Positions 56,013 through 64,000 of a stretch of DNA of 64,000 nucleotides are shown here, one piece after another. Both the position numbers and the translations under genes were made by a program. How positions within the stretch are numbered: the stretch's first letter is position 1; every line of letters begins with the position of its first letter. A model generated the notes under the pieces. That model worked only from the letters and a program-made list of their open reading frames with translations, was not told where the DNA came from and did no database searches. The DNA comes from Caballeronia sp. NK8 (GTDB lineage Bacteria > Pseudomonadota > Gammaproteobacteria > Burkholderiales > Burkholderiaceae): positions 744,001 through 808,000 of the forward strand of contig NZ_AP024322.1 in assembly GCF_018408855.1 (NCBI RefSeq), in the 5' to 3' direction.

Positions 56013-58730
56013 TTAAGCGGCGAGCGCCTTTTCGACCACTTCGCGCACGTCGCGCGATTTCGCCTTCGACGCGACTTCGCTCAAGGCGGCGTGCATCTTC
56101 TCGCGAAGTTGCGGCGTGAAGCGGCGCCACAGTTCGAGTCCGCGCGCGAGCCGCGCGGCGACCTGCGGATTGAGCGCATCGAGCGCGATCACCTGTTCGG
56201 CCCAGAACGCGTAACCGGAGCCGTCGGCGGCATGGAACTGCGCCGGGTTGCCGCTGCAGAAGCTGAAGATCAGCGAGCGCGCGCGGTTCGGGTTCTTGAG
56301 GTTGAACGCCTGATGCTGCATCAGCTTGCGCACGATCTCGATTACCTTGCGGTCCGGCCCGCCGCGCTGAGTCGCCTGGAGCGCGAACCACTTGTCGATG
56401 ACGAGCGCCTCGTTCTCGAAGCGGCGATAGAAGTCGGCCAGCGCCGCGTCGGCGACGCTCGCGTCCGCGCCCTTCGTCGCGCTCGCGAGCAACAGCGCCG
56501 AAAGCGCCGCCGAACGGTCGGTCATGTTGTTGGCGGCATCGTACTGCGCCTGCGCGAGCTTGACCGCTTCGCGCGGATCGTCGAGCTGGCTCAGATAGGC
56601 GAGGGCGAGGTTCTTGAGCCCGCGCTTGCCGGCATCTTCCGACACCGGACGGTATTCGCCCGGCGTGCGATTGGCTTCATAGGTCGCGAGCCACTTGTCG
56701 CGCAATTGCGACGCGAGGCGGCGGCTCATGAAGACGCGCGCGGCGTGCACCGCGGCGGGATCGGACACGGCCATCTGCTCGGCGAGATAGCTTTCCGACG
56801 GCAGCATCAGCGCGAGTTCGCGGAACGCGGGCGTGAGCGTGGTGTCGTCGAGCACGCGCGCGAAGGCGGCGATCACCTGATCGTCGATGGCAAGCGCTTC
56901 GCCCTTCGCCGCGCGCTCGGCGAGCGCGAGCAGCTCGCGCGTGGCGAGGCGCTGGCCGGCTTCCCAGCGGTTGAACGGATCGCTGTCGTGCGCGAGCAGG
57001 AACGCGAGTTCATCGTTCGTGTAGTCGTATTCGACGATCACCGGCGCCGAGAAATTGCGCAGCAGCGAAGGCAGCGGCGCCTCGTTCACGTCGACGAAAG
57101 TGAACGACTGATCGCGTTCCGTGAATTCGAGCACGCGCGTCGTGCCATTCGGTTCTTTTTCGCCGTCGAGCCGCAGGGGCAGATCCGCGCCGTTGCTGCC
57201 GATCAGGCCGACTGAGAACGGAATCAGCAGCGGGCCTTTTTGCGTGTCGCGGGCCGCCTCCGATGCGTCGCCGTAGCCCTGCGCGAGCGACAGCGTATAG
57301 CGCTTGTTCGCGGCGTCGTAGGACGCACGGACCGACACGCGCGGCGTGCCCGCCTGGCTGTACCAGCGCTCGAACTGCGCGAGATCGCGCTGATTTGCGT
57401 CGGCGAGTGCGTGGCGGAAGTCGTCGCAAGTCACGGCCTGGCCGTCGAAGCGCTGGAAGTAGAGATCCATGCCGCGGCGAAAACCGTCGCGGCCGAACAG
57501 CGTCTGATACATCCGCACGACTTCCGAGCCTTTTTCGTAGACGGTCATCGTGTAGAAGTTGTTGATCTCGACGTAGCTCTCCGGGCGCACCGGATGCGCC
57601 ATCGGGCCGGCGTCCTCGGCGAACTGCATCTGCCGCAGCACGCGCACGTCCTCGATGCGCTTGGTCGCGCGCGCGGCGGCGCTGGCGGCGCCATCGACAT
57701 CGCCGGCGGACATGTCGGCGGAAAATTCCTGATCGCGAAACACGGTCAGGCCTTCCTTCAGGCTCAGCTGGAACCAGTCGCGGCAGGTCACGCGGTTGCC
57801 GGTCCAGTTATGGAAATACTCGTGGCCGACCACGGCTTCGATGTTGGAGAAGTCGGTGTCCGTCGCGGTTTCGGGATTCGCGAGCACATACTTCGTGTTG
57901 AAGATGTTGAGCCCCTTGTTCTCCATCGCGCCCATATTGAAGTCGCTTACCGCGACGATCATGAAGCGGTCCAGATCCAGCTCCAGCCCGAAGCGCTTTT
58001 CGTCCCAGCGGATCGAGTTGATGAGCGAATCCATCGCATGACGCGTCTTGTCGAGGTCCTGCGGCTCGACCCAGACCTGCAGCAGCTTCTCCTTGCCCGA
58101 GCCCGACCGGATGCGCTCTTCGATACACACGAGCTTGCCCGCGACGAGCGCGAACAGATAGCTCGGCTTCTTGAACGGGTCTTCCCACTGGGCGAAGTGG
58201 CGGCCATCGGGCAGATCGCCTTCGCCGATCAGATTGCCGTTCGACAGCAGCACCGGATAAGCGGTCTTGTCGGCGCGCAGCGTGACGGTATAGGTGGCCA
58301 TCACGTCCGGGCGATCGAGGAAATAGGTGATGCGCCGAAAGCCCTCGGCTTCGCACTGCGTAAAGAAATTGCCGCTGGAGACATAAAGTCCGGAGAGCGT
58401 CGTATTCTCGGCCGGATTGCAAATGTTCTCGATGCTAAGCTCGAAGTCATCCGCAGGAATATTGCCGATGGACAGCCCGTTCTCACTGACGCGGACATCC
58501 GCGTGCGCCACGCCGTCGATCGTCGCGCGCACGAATTCGAGCTGTTCGCCCATCAGTTCGAGACGCGAGGCGTCGCCTTGCGCGTCGGGGTTGCGGCGCA
58601 GCTTCATCCTGTTCTTCACGACCGTGCGCGCCGGCACGAGGTCGAATTCGAGTGCGACGGAGTCGATCAGGAAAGCGGGCGGCGTGTAGTCCTGGCGGCG
58701 AATCACTGCGGCTGCGGTCGTGTTGGACAT
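56013..58730 (-). CDS. pepN: aminopeptidase N (M1 family)
   Basis: A 905-residue M1 zinc metallopeptidase that releases N-terminal residues from peptides in the cytoplasm. The exopeptidase motif is GAMEN (in FNMGAMENKGLN). The zinc motif is HEYFHNWTGNRVT (HExxH), with the third ligand Glu in SLKEGLTVFRDQEFS. A C-terminal all-alpha domain covers the last 350 residues. The start is ATG 58730 (MSNTTAAAVIRRQDY); an upstream frame to 58769 is unlikely. Length is close to the E. coli enzyme (870). Confidence 0.96.
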   Translation of the reverse strand: MSNTTAAAVIRRQDYTPPAFLIDSVALEFDLVPARTVVKNRMKLRRNPDAQGDASRLELMGEQLEFVRATIDGVAHADVRVSENGLSIGNIPADDFELSIENICNPAENTTLSGLYVSSGNFFTQCEAEGFRRITYFLDRPDVMATYTVTLRADKTAYPVLLSNGNLIGEGDLPDGRHFAQWEDPFKKPSYLFALVAGKLVCIEERIRSGSGKEKLLQVWVEPQDLDKTRHAMDSLINSIRWDEKRFGLELDLDRFMIVAVSDFNMGAMENKGLNIFNTKYVLANPETATDTDFSNIEAVVGHEYFHNWTGNRVTCRDWFQLSLKEGLTVFRDQEFSADMSAGDVDGAASAAARATKRIEDVRVLRQMQFAEDAGPMAHPVRPESYVEINNFYTMTVYEKGSEVVRMYQTLFGRDGFRRGMDLYFQRFDGQAVTCDDFRHALADANQRDLAQFERWYSQAGTPRVSVRASYDAANKRYTLSLAQGYGDASEAARDTQKGPLLIPFSVGLIGSNGADLPLRLDGEKEPNGTTRVLEFTERDQSFTFVDVNEAPLPSLLRNFSAPVIVEYDYTNDELAFLLAHDSDPFNRWEAGQRLATRELLALAERAAKGEALAIDDQVIAAFARVLDDTTLTPAFRELALMLPSESYLAEQMAVSDPAAVHAARVFMSRRLASQLRDKWLATYEANRTPGEYRPVSEDAGKRGLKNLALAYLSQLDDPREAVKLAQAQYDAANNMTDRSAALSALLLASATKGADASVADAALADFYRRFENEALVIDKWFALQATQRGGPDRKVIEIVRKLMQHQAFNLKNPNRARSLIFSFCSGNPAQFHAADGSGYAFWAEQVIALDALNPQVAARLARGLELWRRFTPQLREKMHAALSEVASKAKSRDVREVVEKALAA

Positions 58731-58935
58731 GGCAAGATCTTCAAAGTGAATTGAGCGGCGCGGGCGCATTGCCTGACGTGTCGTTCAGGGCACGAACGCA
58801 GGCGCGGCATGTCGGACCATTGTACAAAACGCCCGTCGATCGTGAGCGGCGTCTCGCCGACGCGCGCGGTCATGCGCCGGGCGCTTGCACTAACTATAAC
58901 TAACCAGGAAGGGCAGTTTCCGAGTGAGGACGACC

Positions 58936-59622
58936 ATGAATTTCCCGATCAAGGCGCTCTGCAGATGGGCATTGATACTGGCGGCGATGTGGCTCGCGGG
59001 CTGCACGACCTACGTGCAGACGCAGGTGACCGCCTTCTCCGACTGGAGCGGCAGCGACGTGACGCGCACCTACGCGTTCGCGCGACAGGGCGAGCAGCAG
59101 AACAGCATCGAGCAGACGACCTACGAAACGCTCGTCGCGAACGAGCTGTCGAAGTACAACTTCCGGCAGGTGCCCGAAGCCAGCGCGCGTTATTCGGTGG
59201 CGCTCGCGTATTCGGTCCGTGGCGACATGATGACCGTGCGCCAGCCGGTCTATTACGATCCGTGGCCGATGTACGGTCCCTACGGACGTCCGTTCTGGGG
59301 CCCGTGGGGCGGCTGGGGCCCGTACGGTCCGTGGGGTCCGACGGGCTATGTCGACCAGAGCTATCCCGTGTACATCCACGCGTTGCAGATTCGCATTACC
59401 GACCGCCAGAACAGCCGCGAGGTCTACAAAGTGACCGCGGTGAATTCCACGGGCGATGCCTCGCTCTATCAGGCAATGCCCTATCTCACCCGCAGCGCGC
59501 TCGCCGATTTCCCGCTGGGCAACGGCACGGTGCGTACCGTGACCTTGCCGGTGGACAAGAACGGCGGCATGTCGAACGAAACGGCGGCGGCGCCGCCGCC
59601 CGCGCCCAAGACCGTCGACTGA
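58936..59622 (+). CDS. DUF4136 domain lipoprotein
   Basis: A 228-residue outer-membrane-type lipoprotein. MNFPIKALCRWALILAAMWLAGC gives the lipobox LAGC (Cys 23). The DUF4136 domain has FSDWSGSDVTRTYAFARQ, TYETLVANELSKYNFRQVPEASARYSV and an extended segment with a Pro/Gly/Trp/Tyr repeat (PWPMYGPYGRPFWGPWGGWG) at residues about 115-138, which is disordered and may contact the cell wall or other proteins. Function unknown. GAGGA lies 7 bases before ATG 58936. Confidence 0.85.
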   Translation: MNFPIKALCRWALILAAMWLAGCTTYVQTQVTAFSDWSGSDVTRTYAFARQGEQQNSIEQTTYETLVANELSKYNFRQVPEASARYSVALAYSVRGDMMTVRQPVYYDPWPMYGPYGRPFWGPWGGWGPYGPWGPTGYVDQSYPVYIHALQIRITDRQNSREVYKVTAVNSTGDASLYQAMPYLTRSALADFPLGNGTVRTVTLPVDKNGGMSNETAAAPPPAPKTVD

Positions 59623-59797
59623 GCGGCGCGCAAGAACGCGTCGGAAATTTTTGCCGCGGCGCGTCGACATCGATTTTGTCGACAGCGCCGCGCGGCATTT
59701 CAGAGTCGCCCGCGGGCCTTGATCAAACAAGGATTTATCACCGCGACGCGGGGCCGCAATATATGCAGGTCCGGCCAAATAGCGATATATTCGCGGG

Positions 59798-60496
59798 ATG
59801 ACAAAATCGTGTCCGCCCAATCCTAAAGCCGTTCCCGAGCCCACCACATGGGATGCGCGGCTCGCCCGCCGTCTCGTCACACCGCTCGTCGGCACGCCGG
59901 TAACACCCAACCATCTGACCACGCTGCGCCTCGCCATCGGTGTGGCCGGCGCGTATTATCTGTCGCTCGGTCAGTTCTGGATGTGCACGCTCGGCGCACT
60001 CCTGATCGCACTGTCAAATTTCGTCGATCACACTGATGGCGAACTCGCGCGCATCAGCGGCAAGTCGAGCAAGATCGGGCACTTCTACGACCTCGCGAGC
60101 GACGCGCTCGTGACCGTGCTGCTGTTCCTCGGCCTCGGGTTCTATGTCGCCGTGCATCATCCGTCGATCATCGTCCCCGCGCAGTGGCTCGGCGGCATCG
60201 CGGGCGTGGCGGTTGCGCTGATTTTCTTCCTGCGCATGCGCGTCGAGTCGATGGTCGGCAAGTCGGGCACGAAGCAGGCGTCGATGGCCGGCTTCGAAAC
60301 GGAAGACGTGCTGTATCTGGTGCCGGTGGTGACTATCCTGAACGGCATGACGCCGTTTCTGATCGCGGCGGCGATCGGCGCGCCGCTCTTCGCCATTTAC
60401 GTGGCGGTCGACTATCGGCGCGTCGTGCGGCGGTTGAAGCGGCACGCGCAAGCGTCGCATGCAAAAGACGGTAATGATCTACAGGCGGTGAGATGA
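59798..60496 (+). CDS. CDP-alcohol phosphatidyltransferase family protein
   Basis: A 232-residue membrane enzyme with 5-6 helices and an intact catalytic motif D-x2-DG-x2-AR-x8-G-x3-D-x3-D: DHTDGELARI, then GHFYDLASD. Family members displace CMP from a CDP-linked substrate with a lipid or polyol alcohol. Because the next genes make and activate a phosphonate, I infer it transfers a CMP-activated phosphonate to an alcohol such as diacylglycerol, giving a phosphonolipid. An ordinary phospholipid role is the alternative. ATG 59798; its stop overlaps the next start as ATGA. Confidence 0.88.
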   Translation: MTKSCPPNPKAVPEPTTWDARLARRLVTPLVGTPVTPNHLTTLRLAIGVAGAYYLSLGQFWMCTLGALLIALSNFVDHTDGELARISGKSSKIGHFYDLASDALVTVLLFLGLGFYVAVHHPSIIVPAQWLGGIAGVAVALIFFLRMRVESMVGKSGTKQASMAGFETEDVLYLVPVVTILNGMTPFLIAAAIGAPLFAIYVAVDYRRVVRRLKRHAQASHAKDGNDLQAVR

Positions 60497-61305
60497 GCGA
60501 TACGGCAACTCCGGACAACACGCTGACCCGGCCGGCGCAAACGGCAACGGGCGCGGGCCCGTCGACGCGCGACATCGATTCGACCCTGAACACGCGCCTC
60601 GCCGCGCTGCACACGCCGAAGCTGCGCGACGACTACGGCCAGCAAGGTTCGTTTCTCTATATAGAGGACTTCCTGCCGCGCGATTACACCGAGCGCCTGA
60701 TCGCCGCCGTGCACGACGTGATGCCAGCCGTGAACCGCAATTATCTGCCGGGCCACAAGGCGGGCGGCAGCGTCAGCCGCCATACGCTCGACAAGCTCGC
60801 GCCGTTCATCGCGGATTTGTACCGCTCCGAAGCGCTCATCAAGTGGCTGGAGACGATTACCGGCGACAAGCTGCAACTCTCGCCCGAAGACGATCCGCAC
60901 GCCTACGCGCTGTATTTCTACACGCGCCCGGGCGATCACATCGGCTGGCACTACGACACGTCGTATTACGAAGGCCGCCGCTATACGCTCCTGCTCGGCG
61001 TGATCGACGATTCCTCCTGCCGGCTCGATTACGAGCTGCACACCAAAACGCCCGGCATTCCGGATCAGCCGGGTTCGGTGCAATATCCGCCGGGCGCATT
61101 CGTGTTCTTCGACGGCGACAAGCTGCGCCATCGCATCACGCCGCTCGGCGAGAACGAGATGCGCGTGTCGCTCACGTTCGAGTACGTGACCAACCCCAAC
61201 ATGCGGCCGTTCCAGCGCTTCATTTCGAACATGAAGGACTCGATCGCGTATTTCGGTTTCAGGCAGGTCTTTCGCCGCAAAAGCGGCAAGACCGGACAGG
61301 CATGA
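60493..61305 (+). CDS. 2-oxoglutarate/Fe(II)-dependent oxygenase in the phosphonate operon
   Basis: A 270-residue prolyl-4-hydroxylase-like dioxygenase. The iron ligands are HxD in GWHYDTSYYEGR and the distal His in KLRHRITPLGENEMRVSL, and the 2-oxoglutarate-binding Arg is in MRVSLTFEY. A 45-residue Thr/Ala-rich N-terminus precedes the domain. Oxygenases of this class hydroxylate unactivated carbons. In this operon the natural target is the phosphonate or the lipid it sits on, for instance 1-hydroxylation of 2-aminoethylphosphonate. It overlaps both neighbours by ATGA. Confidence 0.88.
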   Translation: MSDTATPDNTLTRPAQTATGAGPSTRDIDSTLNTRLAALHTPKLRDDYGQQGSFLYIEDFLPRDYTERLIAAVHDVMPAVNRNYLPGHKAGGSVSRHTLDKLAPFIADLYRSEALIKWLETITGDKLQLSPEDDPHAYALYFYTRPGDHIGWHYDTSYYEGRRYTLLLGVIDDSSCRLDYELHTKTPGIPDQPGSVQYPPGAFVFFDGDKLRHRITPLGENEMRVSLTFEYVTNPNMRPFQRFISNMKDSIAYFGFRQVFRRKSGKTGQA

Positions 61306-62318
61306 GCCGCGCGGGCACATTTCTGCTGTCCGTCGGCGTGGTGCTGTTCATCGCGCTGCTCGGCTGGCAAGGCTTCGGTTCGGTCGCATCGACGCTGGCC
61401 GCGGCCGGCTGGGGTCTGCTCGCGGTCGCGGCCTTTCACTTCGTGCCGCTTTTGATCGACGCCGGCGCAATCAGCGTGCTGTTCTCGCACAAGGAGCGCG
61501 ACGTTTCCCTGCGCGACGCCTTGCTCGCACGCTGGGCCGGCGAATCCGTAAACAGCCTGATGCCCGCCGGCCAGATCGGCGGGCCGATGCTGATGGTCCG
61601 CTACCTTGCGCAGCGCGGCATGCGCGCGCGCGACGCCGCCGCCGTCATCACCGTCAGCACGACGATGCAGACCGTCGCGCAACTGATCTTCGCGCTGATC
61701 GGCGTCGTGCTCCTGACGGGTTATGTCGGGGGCGGTTCGTCGTCGACCGTGACGATCGCCGTGCTGGCGGTGATCGGCGTGATCGGCGTGATGATCTTCG
61801 GTTTCTATCTGGCGCAGCGGCGCGGTCTGTTTGGCCGCGCGATGCGCTTCGCGTCCGGCATCGCGGCGAAATTCTCGGCGAAGCGCGACTGGTCGTCGCT
61901 CGTCACGCGCGCCGAAGCCGTCGATGCCGCCGTGCACGAGATGTATCGCGAGCGCGGCAAGGTCGCGGCGAGCTTCGGCCTGAGTCTGGTTGGCTGGATC
62001 GTCGGCACGGGCGAGGTGTGGCTCGCGCTGCATCTGCTCGGCCATCCGGTCGGCTGGGCGGAAGCGCTGTTGCTCGAAAGCCTCGGCCAGGCGATTCGCG
62101 GCGCCGCGTTCGCCATTCCCGGCTCGCTCGGCGTGCAGGAAGGCGGCTATCTGCTGCTCGCGCGTCTGGTCGGCCTGCCGCCCGAGGCGGCGCTTGCGCT
62201 GTCGCTCGCCAAGCGCGCGCGGGAACTGCTGCTCGGCGTGCCGGGCATCGTCTATCTGCATTTCGTTGAAAAAGGCTGGCAGCGCCGCCGTCTCGCGCGC
62301 GTGCCGGACATCGACTGA
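61302..62318 (+). CDS. flippase-like integral membrane protein (UPF0104/HpnL/MprF-N-terminal family)
   Basis: A 338-residue, 8-9-helix membrane protein of the lysylphosphatidylglycerol-synthase transmembrane superfamily. RWAGESVNSLMPAGQIGGPMLMVRYL and RGAAFAIPGSLGVQEGGYLLLARLVGLPPE are the family's paired signature motifs. Relatives flip or present modified lipids (MprF N-terminal half, HpnL in hopanoid clusters). Here it is the likely transporter of the phosphonolipid. The start ATG 61302 overlaps the oxygenase stop as ATGA. Confidence 0.85.
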   Translation: MSRAGTFLLSVGVVLFIALLGWQGFGSVASTLAAAGWGLLAVAAFHFVPLLIDAGAISVLFSHKERDVSLRDALLARWAGESVNSLMPAGQIGGPMLMVRYLAQRGMRARDAAAVITVSTTMQTVAQLIFALIGVVLLTGYVGGGSSSTVTIAVLAVIGVIGVMIFGFYLAQRRGLFGRAMRFASGIAAKFSAKRDWSSLVTRAEAVDAAVHEMYRERGKVAASFGLSLVGWIVGTGEVWLALHLLGHPVGWAEALLLESLGQAIRGAAFAIPGSLGVQEGGYLLLARLVGLPPEAALALSLAKRARELLLGVPGIVYLHFVEKGWQRRRLARVPDID

Positions 62319-62342
62319 CCCACCCACGAAGGGAAAACAAGC

Positions 62343-63131
62343 ATGCGCGCAATTATTCTTGCGGCCGGGATGGGCTTGCGCCTCGTTCAGCCCGAAGGCC
62401 AGCAAAAGCCGAAGTGTCTGCTGCGGTTTGGTGATGCATCGCTGCTGGAGCGTCATCTGCACTTTTTGAAAGCCGCGAGTGTCGATGAAGTCGTCTTCGT
62501 GACCGGCTTCAAGAGCGAGCAGATCGAGGCGGAACTCGCATCGATCGACTGGAAGCCGAAGACCGAAATCGTCGTCAACGACGAATTCACGCTCGGCAGC
62601 GTGCTGTCGGTGCACACCGCGCGCGACGCGATGACGCGCGGCGGCGACGTTCTGCTGATGGACGCCGACGTGCTCTACGACGAACGCATTTTCGAGCCGC
62701 TCGTCGCGGGCGGCCCGGTGAATCGCCTGTTGATCGACCGCGATTTCGAAGCGGGCGACGAACCCGTGAAGCTGTGCGTCGACAATGGCGTGCCGGTCGA
62801 GCTGCGCAAGCAGGTCGCGGCGGGCCTGAAGTACGACACGATCGGCGAATCGGTCGGCTTTTTCCGCTTCGATCAGGCGACGGCCACGCGTCTCGCCGAA
62901 ATCTGCGCGGACTATGTCGCGACCGGCCGCGCGAAGATGCCGCACGAAGAAGCGGTGCGCGACCTGTTGCTGGAGAATGTGCAAAACCCGTCCCACGTGT
63001 TCGATATCGCCGACGTGACCGGCGCACCGTGGATCGAAATCGATTTTCAGAACGACGTGAAGCGCGCGGCCGACGAAGTGCTGCCGCAATTGAACGCGCT
63101 GAGTCAGTTTGCAGGAGCATCACAACAATGA
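62343..63131 (+). CDS. NTP-transferase-fold cytidylyltransferase (PntC-like)
   Basis: A 262-residue Rossmann-like nucleotidyltransferase. The N-terminal signature is [13 protein letters not shown], followed by [21 protein letters not shown], and the metal-binding Asp pair in [14 protein letters not shown]. In phosphonate clusters, enzymes of this fold (PntC) make CMP-2-aminoethylphosphonate from CTP. It lies 24 bases after the flippase gene and its stop overlaps the PEP mutase start (ATGA). CTP and the phosphonate as substrates are inferred from context; sugar-1-phosphate activity is the alternative. Confidence 0.85.
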   Translation: MRAIILAAGMGLRLVQPEGQQKPKCLLRFGDASLLERHLHFLKAASVDEVVFVTGFKSEQIEAELASIDWKPKTEIVVNDEFTLGSVLSVHTARDAMTRGGDVLLMDADVLYDERIFEPLVAGGPVNRLLIDRDFEAGDEPVKLCVDNGVPVELRKQVAAGLKYDTIGESVGFFRFDQATATRLAEICADYVATGRAKMPHEEAVRDLLLENVQNPSHVFDIADVTGAPWIEIDFQNDVKRAADEVLPQLNALSQFAGASQQ

Positions 63132-64000
63132 ACGCACCCGGAAACATTCCCGTCGGCTATTCGCGCACCATGCGTCTGCGCGAGATGCTGCAAAGCAATC
63201 GCCTCGAATTCCTGATGGAAGCGCACAACGGCATTTCGGCGCGCATCGCGAAGGAAGCGGGCTTCAAGGCGATCTGGGGCTCCGGCCTGTCGATTTCCGC
63301 GCAGTTCGGCGTACGCGACAACAACGAAGCGAGCTGGACGCAGGTCGTCGACAACCTCGAATTCATGGCCGACGCGAGCGATCTGCCGATCCTGCTCGAC
63401 GGCGACACGGGCTACGGCAACTTCAACAACGTGCGCCGGCTCGTGAAGAAGCTGGAGCAGCGCGGCATCGCGGGCGTGTGCATCGAGGACAAGCAGTTTC
63501 CGAAGACCAACAGCTTCATCAACGGCGAGGCGCAGCCGCTTGCCGACATCGACGAGTTCTGCGGCAAGATCAAGGCCGGCAAGGATTCGCAGAGCGATCC
63601 GAACTTTTCGATCGTCGCGCGCGTGGAAGCGCTGATCGCGGGCTGGGGTATGGAAGAAGCGCTCAAGCGCGCCGAGGCGTATCGCCGGGCGGGCGCGGAC
63701 GCGATCCTGATCCACAGCAAGCTCTCGAAGCCCGACGAGATCCTGACGTTCGCACGCGAGTGGGCCGGTCGCGGTCCGCTCGTCATCGTGCCGACGAAGT
63801 ACTACAGCACGCCGACCGACGCGTTCCGTCAGGCCGGCATCAGCTGCGTGATCTGGGCGAACCATCTGATTCGCGGCGCGGTCTCCGCGATGCAGGCGAT
63901 CGCGAAGGAAATCCACGACAGCGAGACGCTCGTGAACGTGGAAGACCGCATCGCCTCGGTGAATGAGATCTTCCGTCTGCAGGACGCGGACGAGTACTCG
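63128..64000 (+). CDS. aepX: phosphoenolpyruvate mutase (partial, continues past window)
   Basis: The first 291 codons; the frame runs off the window. PEP mutase rearranges PEP to phosphonopyruvate, the entry step to almost all natural C-P compounds. The ICL/PEPM fold shows [24 protein letters not shown] with metal-binding Asp residues and the diagnostic PEP-mutase loop [11 protein letters not shown] (ED-K...NS), which separates true mutases from isocitrate lyases. [33 protein letters not shown] follows (in parts). Phosphonopyruvate decarboxylase and an aminotransferase are expected just downstream. Confidence 0.95.
   Translation, partial: MNAPGNIPVGYSRTMRLREMLQSNRLEFLMEAHNGISARIAKEAGFKAIWGSGLSISAQFGVRDNNEASWTQVVDNLEFMADASDLPILLDGDTGYGNFNNVRRLVKKLEQRGIAGVCIEDKQFPKTNSFINGEAQPLADIDEFCGKIKAGKDSQSDPNFSIVARVEALIAGWGMEEALKRAEAYRRAGADAILIHSKLSKPDEILTFAREWAGRGPLVIVPTKYYSTPTDAFRQAGISCVIWANHLIRGAVSAMQAIAKEIHDSETLVNVEDRIASVNEIFRLQDADEYS

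Overview
The window is a GC-rich chromosomal segment with the gene content and order of a beta-proteobacterium of the family Burkholderiaceae (Burkholderia, Paraburkholderia or Caballeronia type). Pointers are the fused hemD-hemX gene, the rph-rdgB-hemW chain, the yicC-gmk-rpoZ-spoT block, an OpcP/OmpC-type porin and a Tai4-type T6SS immunity gene. It is mostly core chromosome. I see no insertion sequence, prophage or CRISPR array. Genus assignment is inference.

Layout. 0-9.3 kb: end of an Orn/Lys/Arg decarboxylase, a glutathione S-transferase, an orphan and apparently frameshifted Tai4 immunity gene, a bestrophin-like channel, argH, an XRE/MmyB-like regulator divergent from a methyltransferase, and ppc with a long basic N-terminal tail. 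9.6-15.8 kb: hemC-hemDX-hemY (tetrapyrrole synthesis), then a secreted SGNH esterase fused to a bulb-type lectin domain. 15.8-19.6 kb (minus strand): rhodanese, PCMT-type methyltransferase, TRIC-like channel, Smr protein, trxB. 19.9-29.5 kb: ftsK-lolA, then rarA-serS-tRNA-Ser(CGA), with a LysR regulator/agmatinase/NCS1 permease group lying between lolA and rarA. 29.5-34.4 kb: lipoprotein, map, GNAT, minCDE, small membrane protein.

34.6-43.2 kb: OpgC-like acyltransferase, MHS-family transporter, a TonB-like C-terminal-domain lipoprotein, several very small proteins, tRNA-Ser(TGA), and the overlapping minus-strand chain rph-rdgB-hemW-MFS. 43.4-48.7 kb: yicC, gmk, rpoZ, spoT/relA, a NinX-like protein and two identical tRNA-Arg(ACG) genes. 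48.8-55.9 kb: greB, a porin, a 1.3 kb gene-poor AT-richer interval holding a likely unannotated small RNA, a DnaQ-like/GIY-YIG nuclease fusion, a secreted chorismate mutase, a 49-residue protein, tRNA-Thr(CGT) and fbp. 56.0-59.6 kb: pepN and a DUF4136 lipoprotein.

59.8-64.0 kb (running off the window): the most interesting system. A CDP-alcohol phosphatidyltransferase, a 2OG-Fe(II) oxygenase, a flippase-like integral membrane protein, a sugar-nucleotidyltransferase-fold cytidylyltransferase and phosphoenolpyruvate mutase sit in one tight operon, with three ATGA stop/start overlaps. Together they read as a pathway that makes a C-P bond, activates the phosphonate with CTP, attaches it to a lipid alcohol, hydroxylates it and moves the product across the membrane, that is, a phosphonolipid biosynthesis operon.
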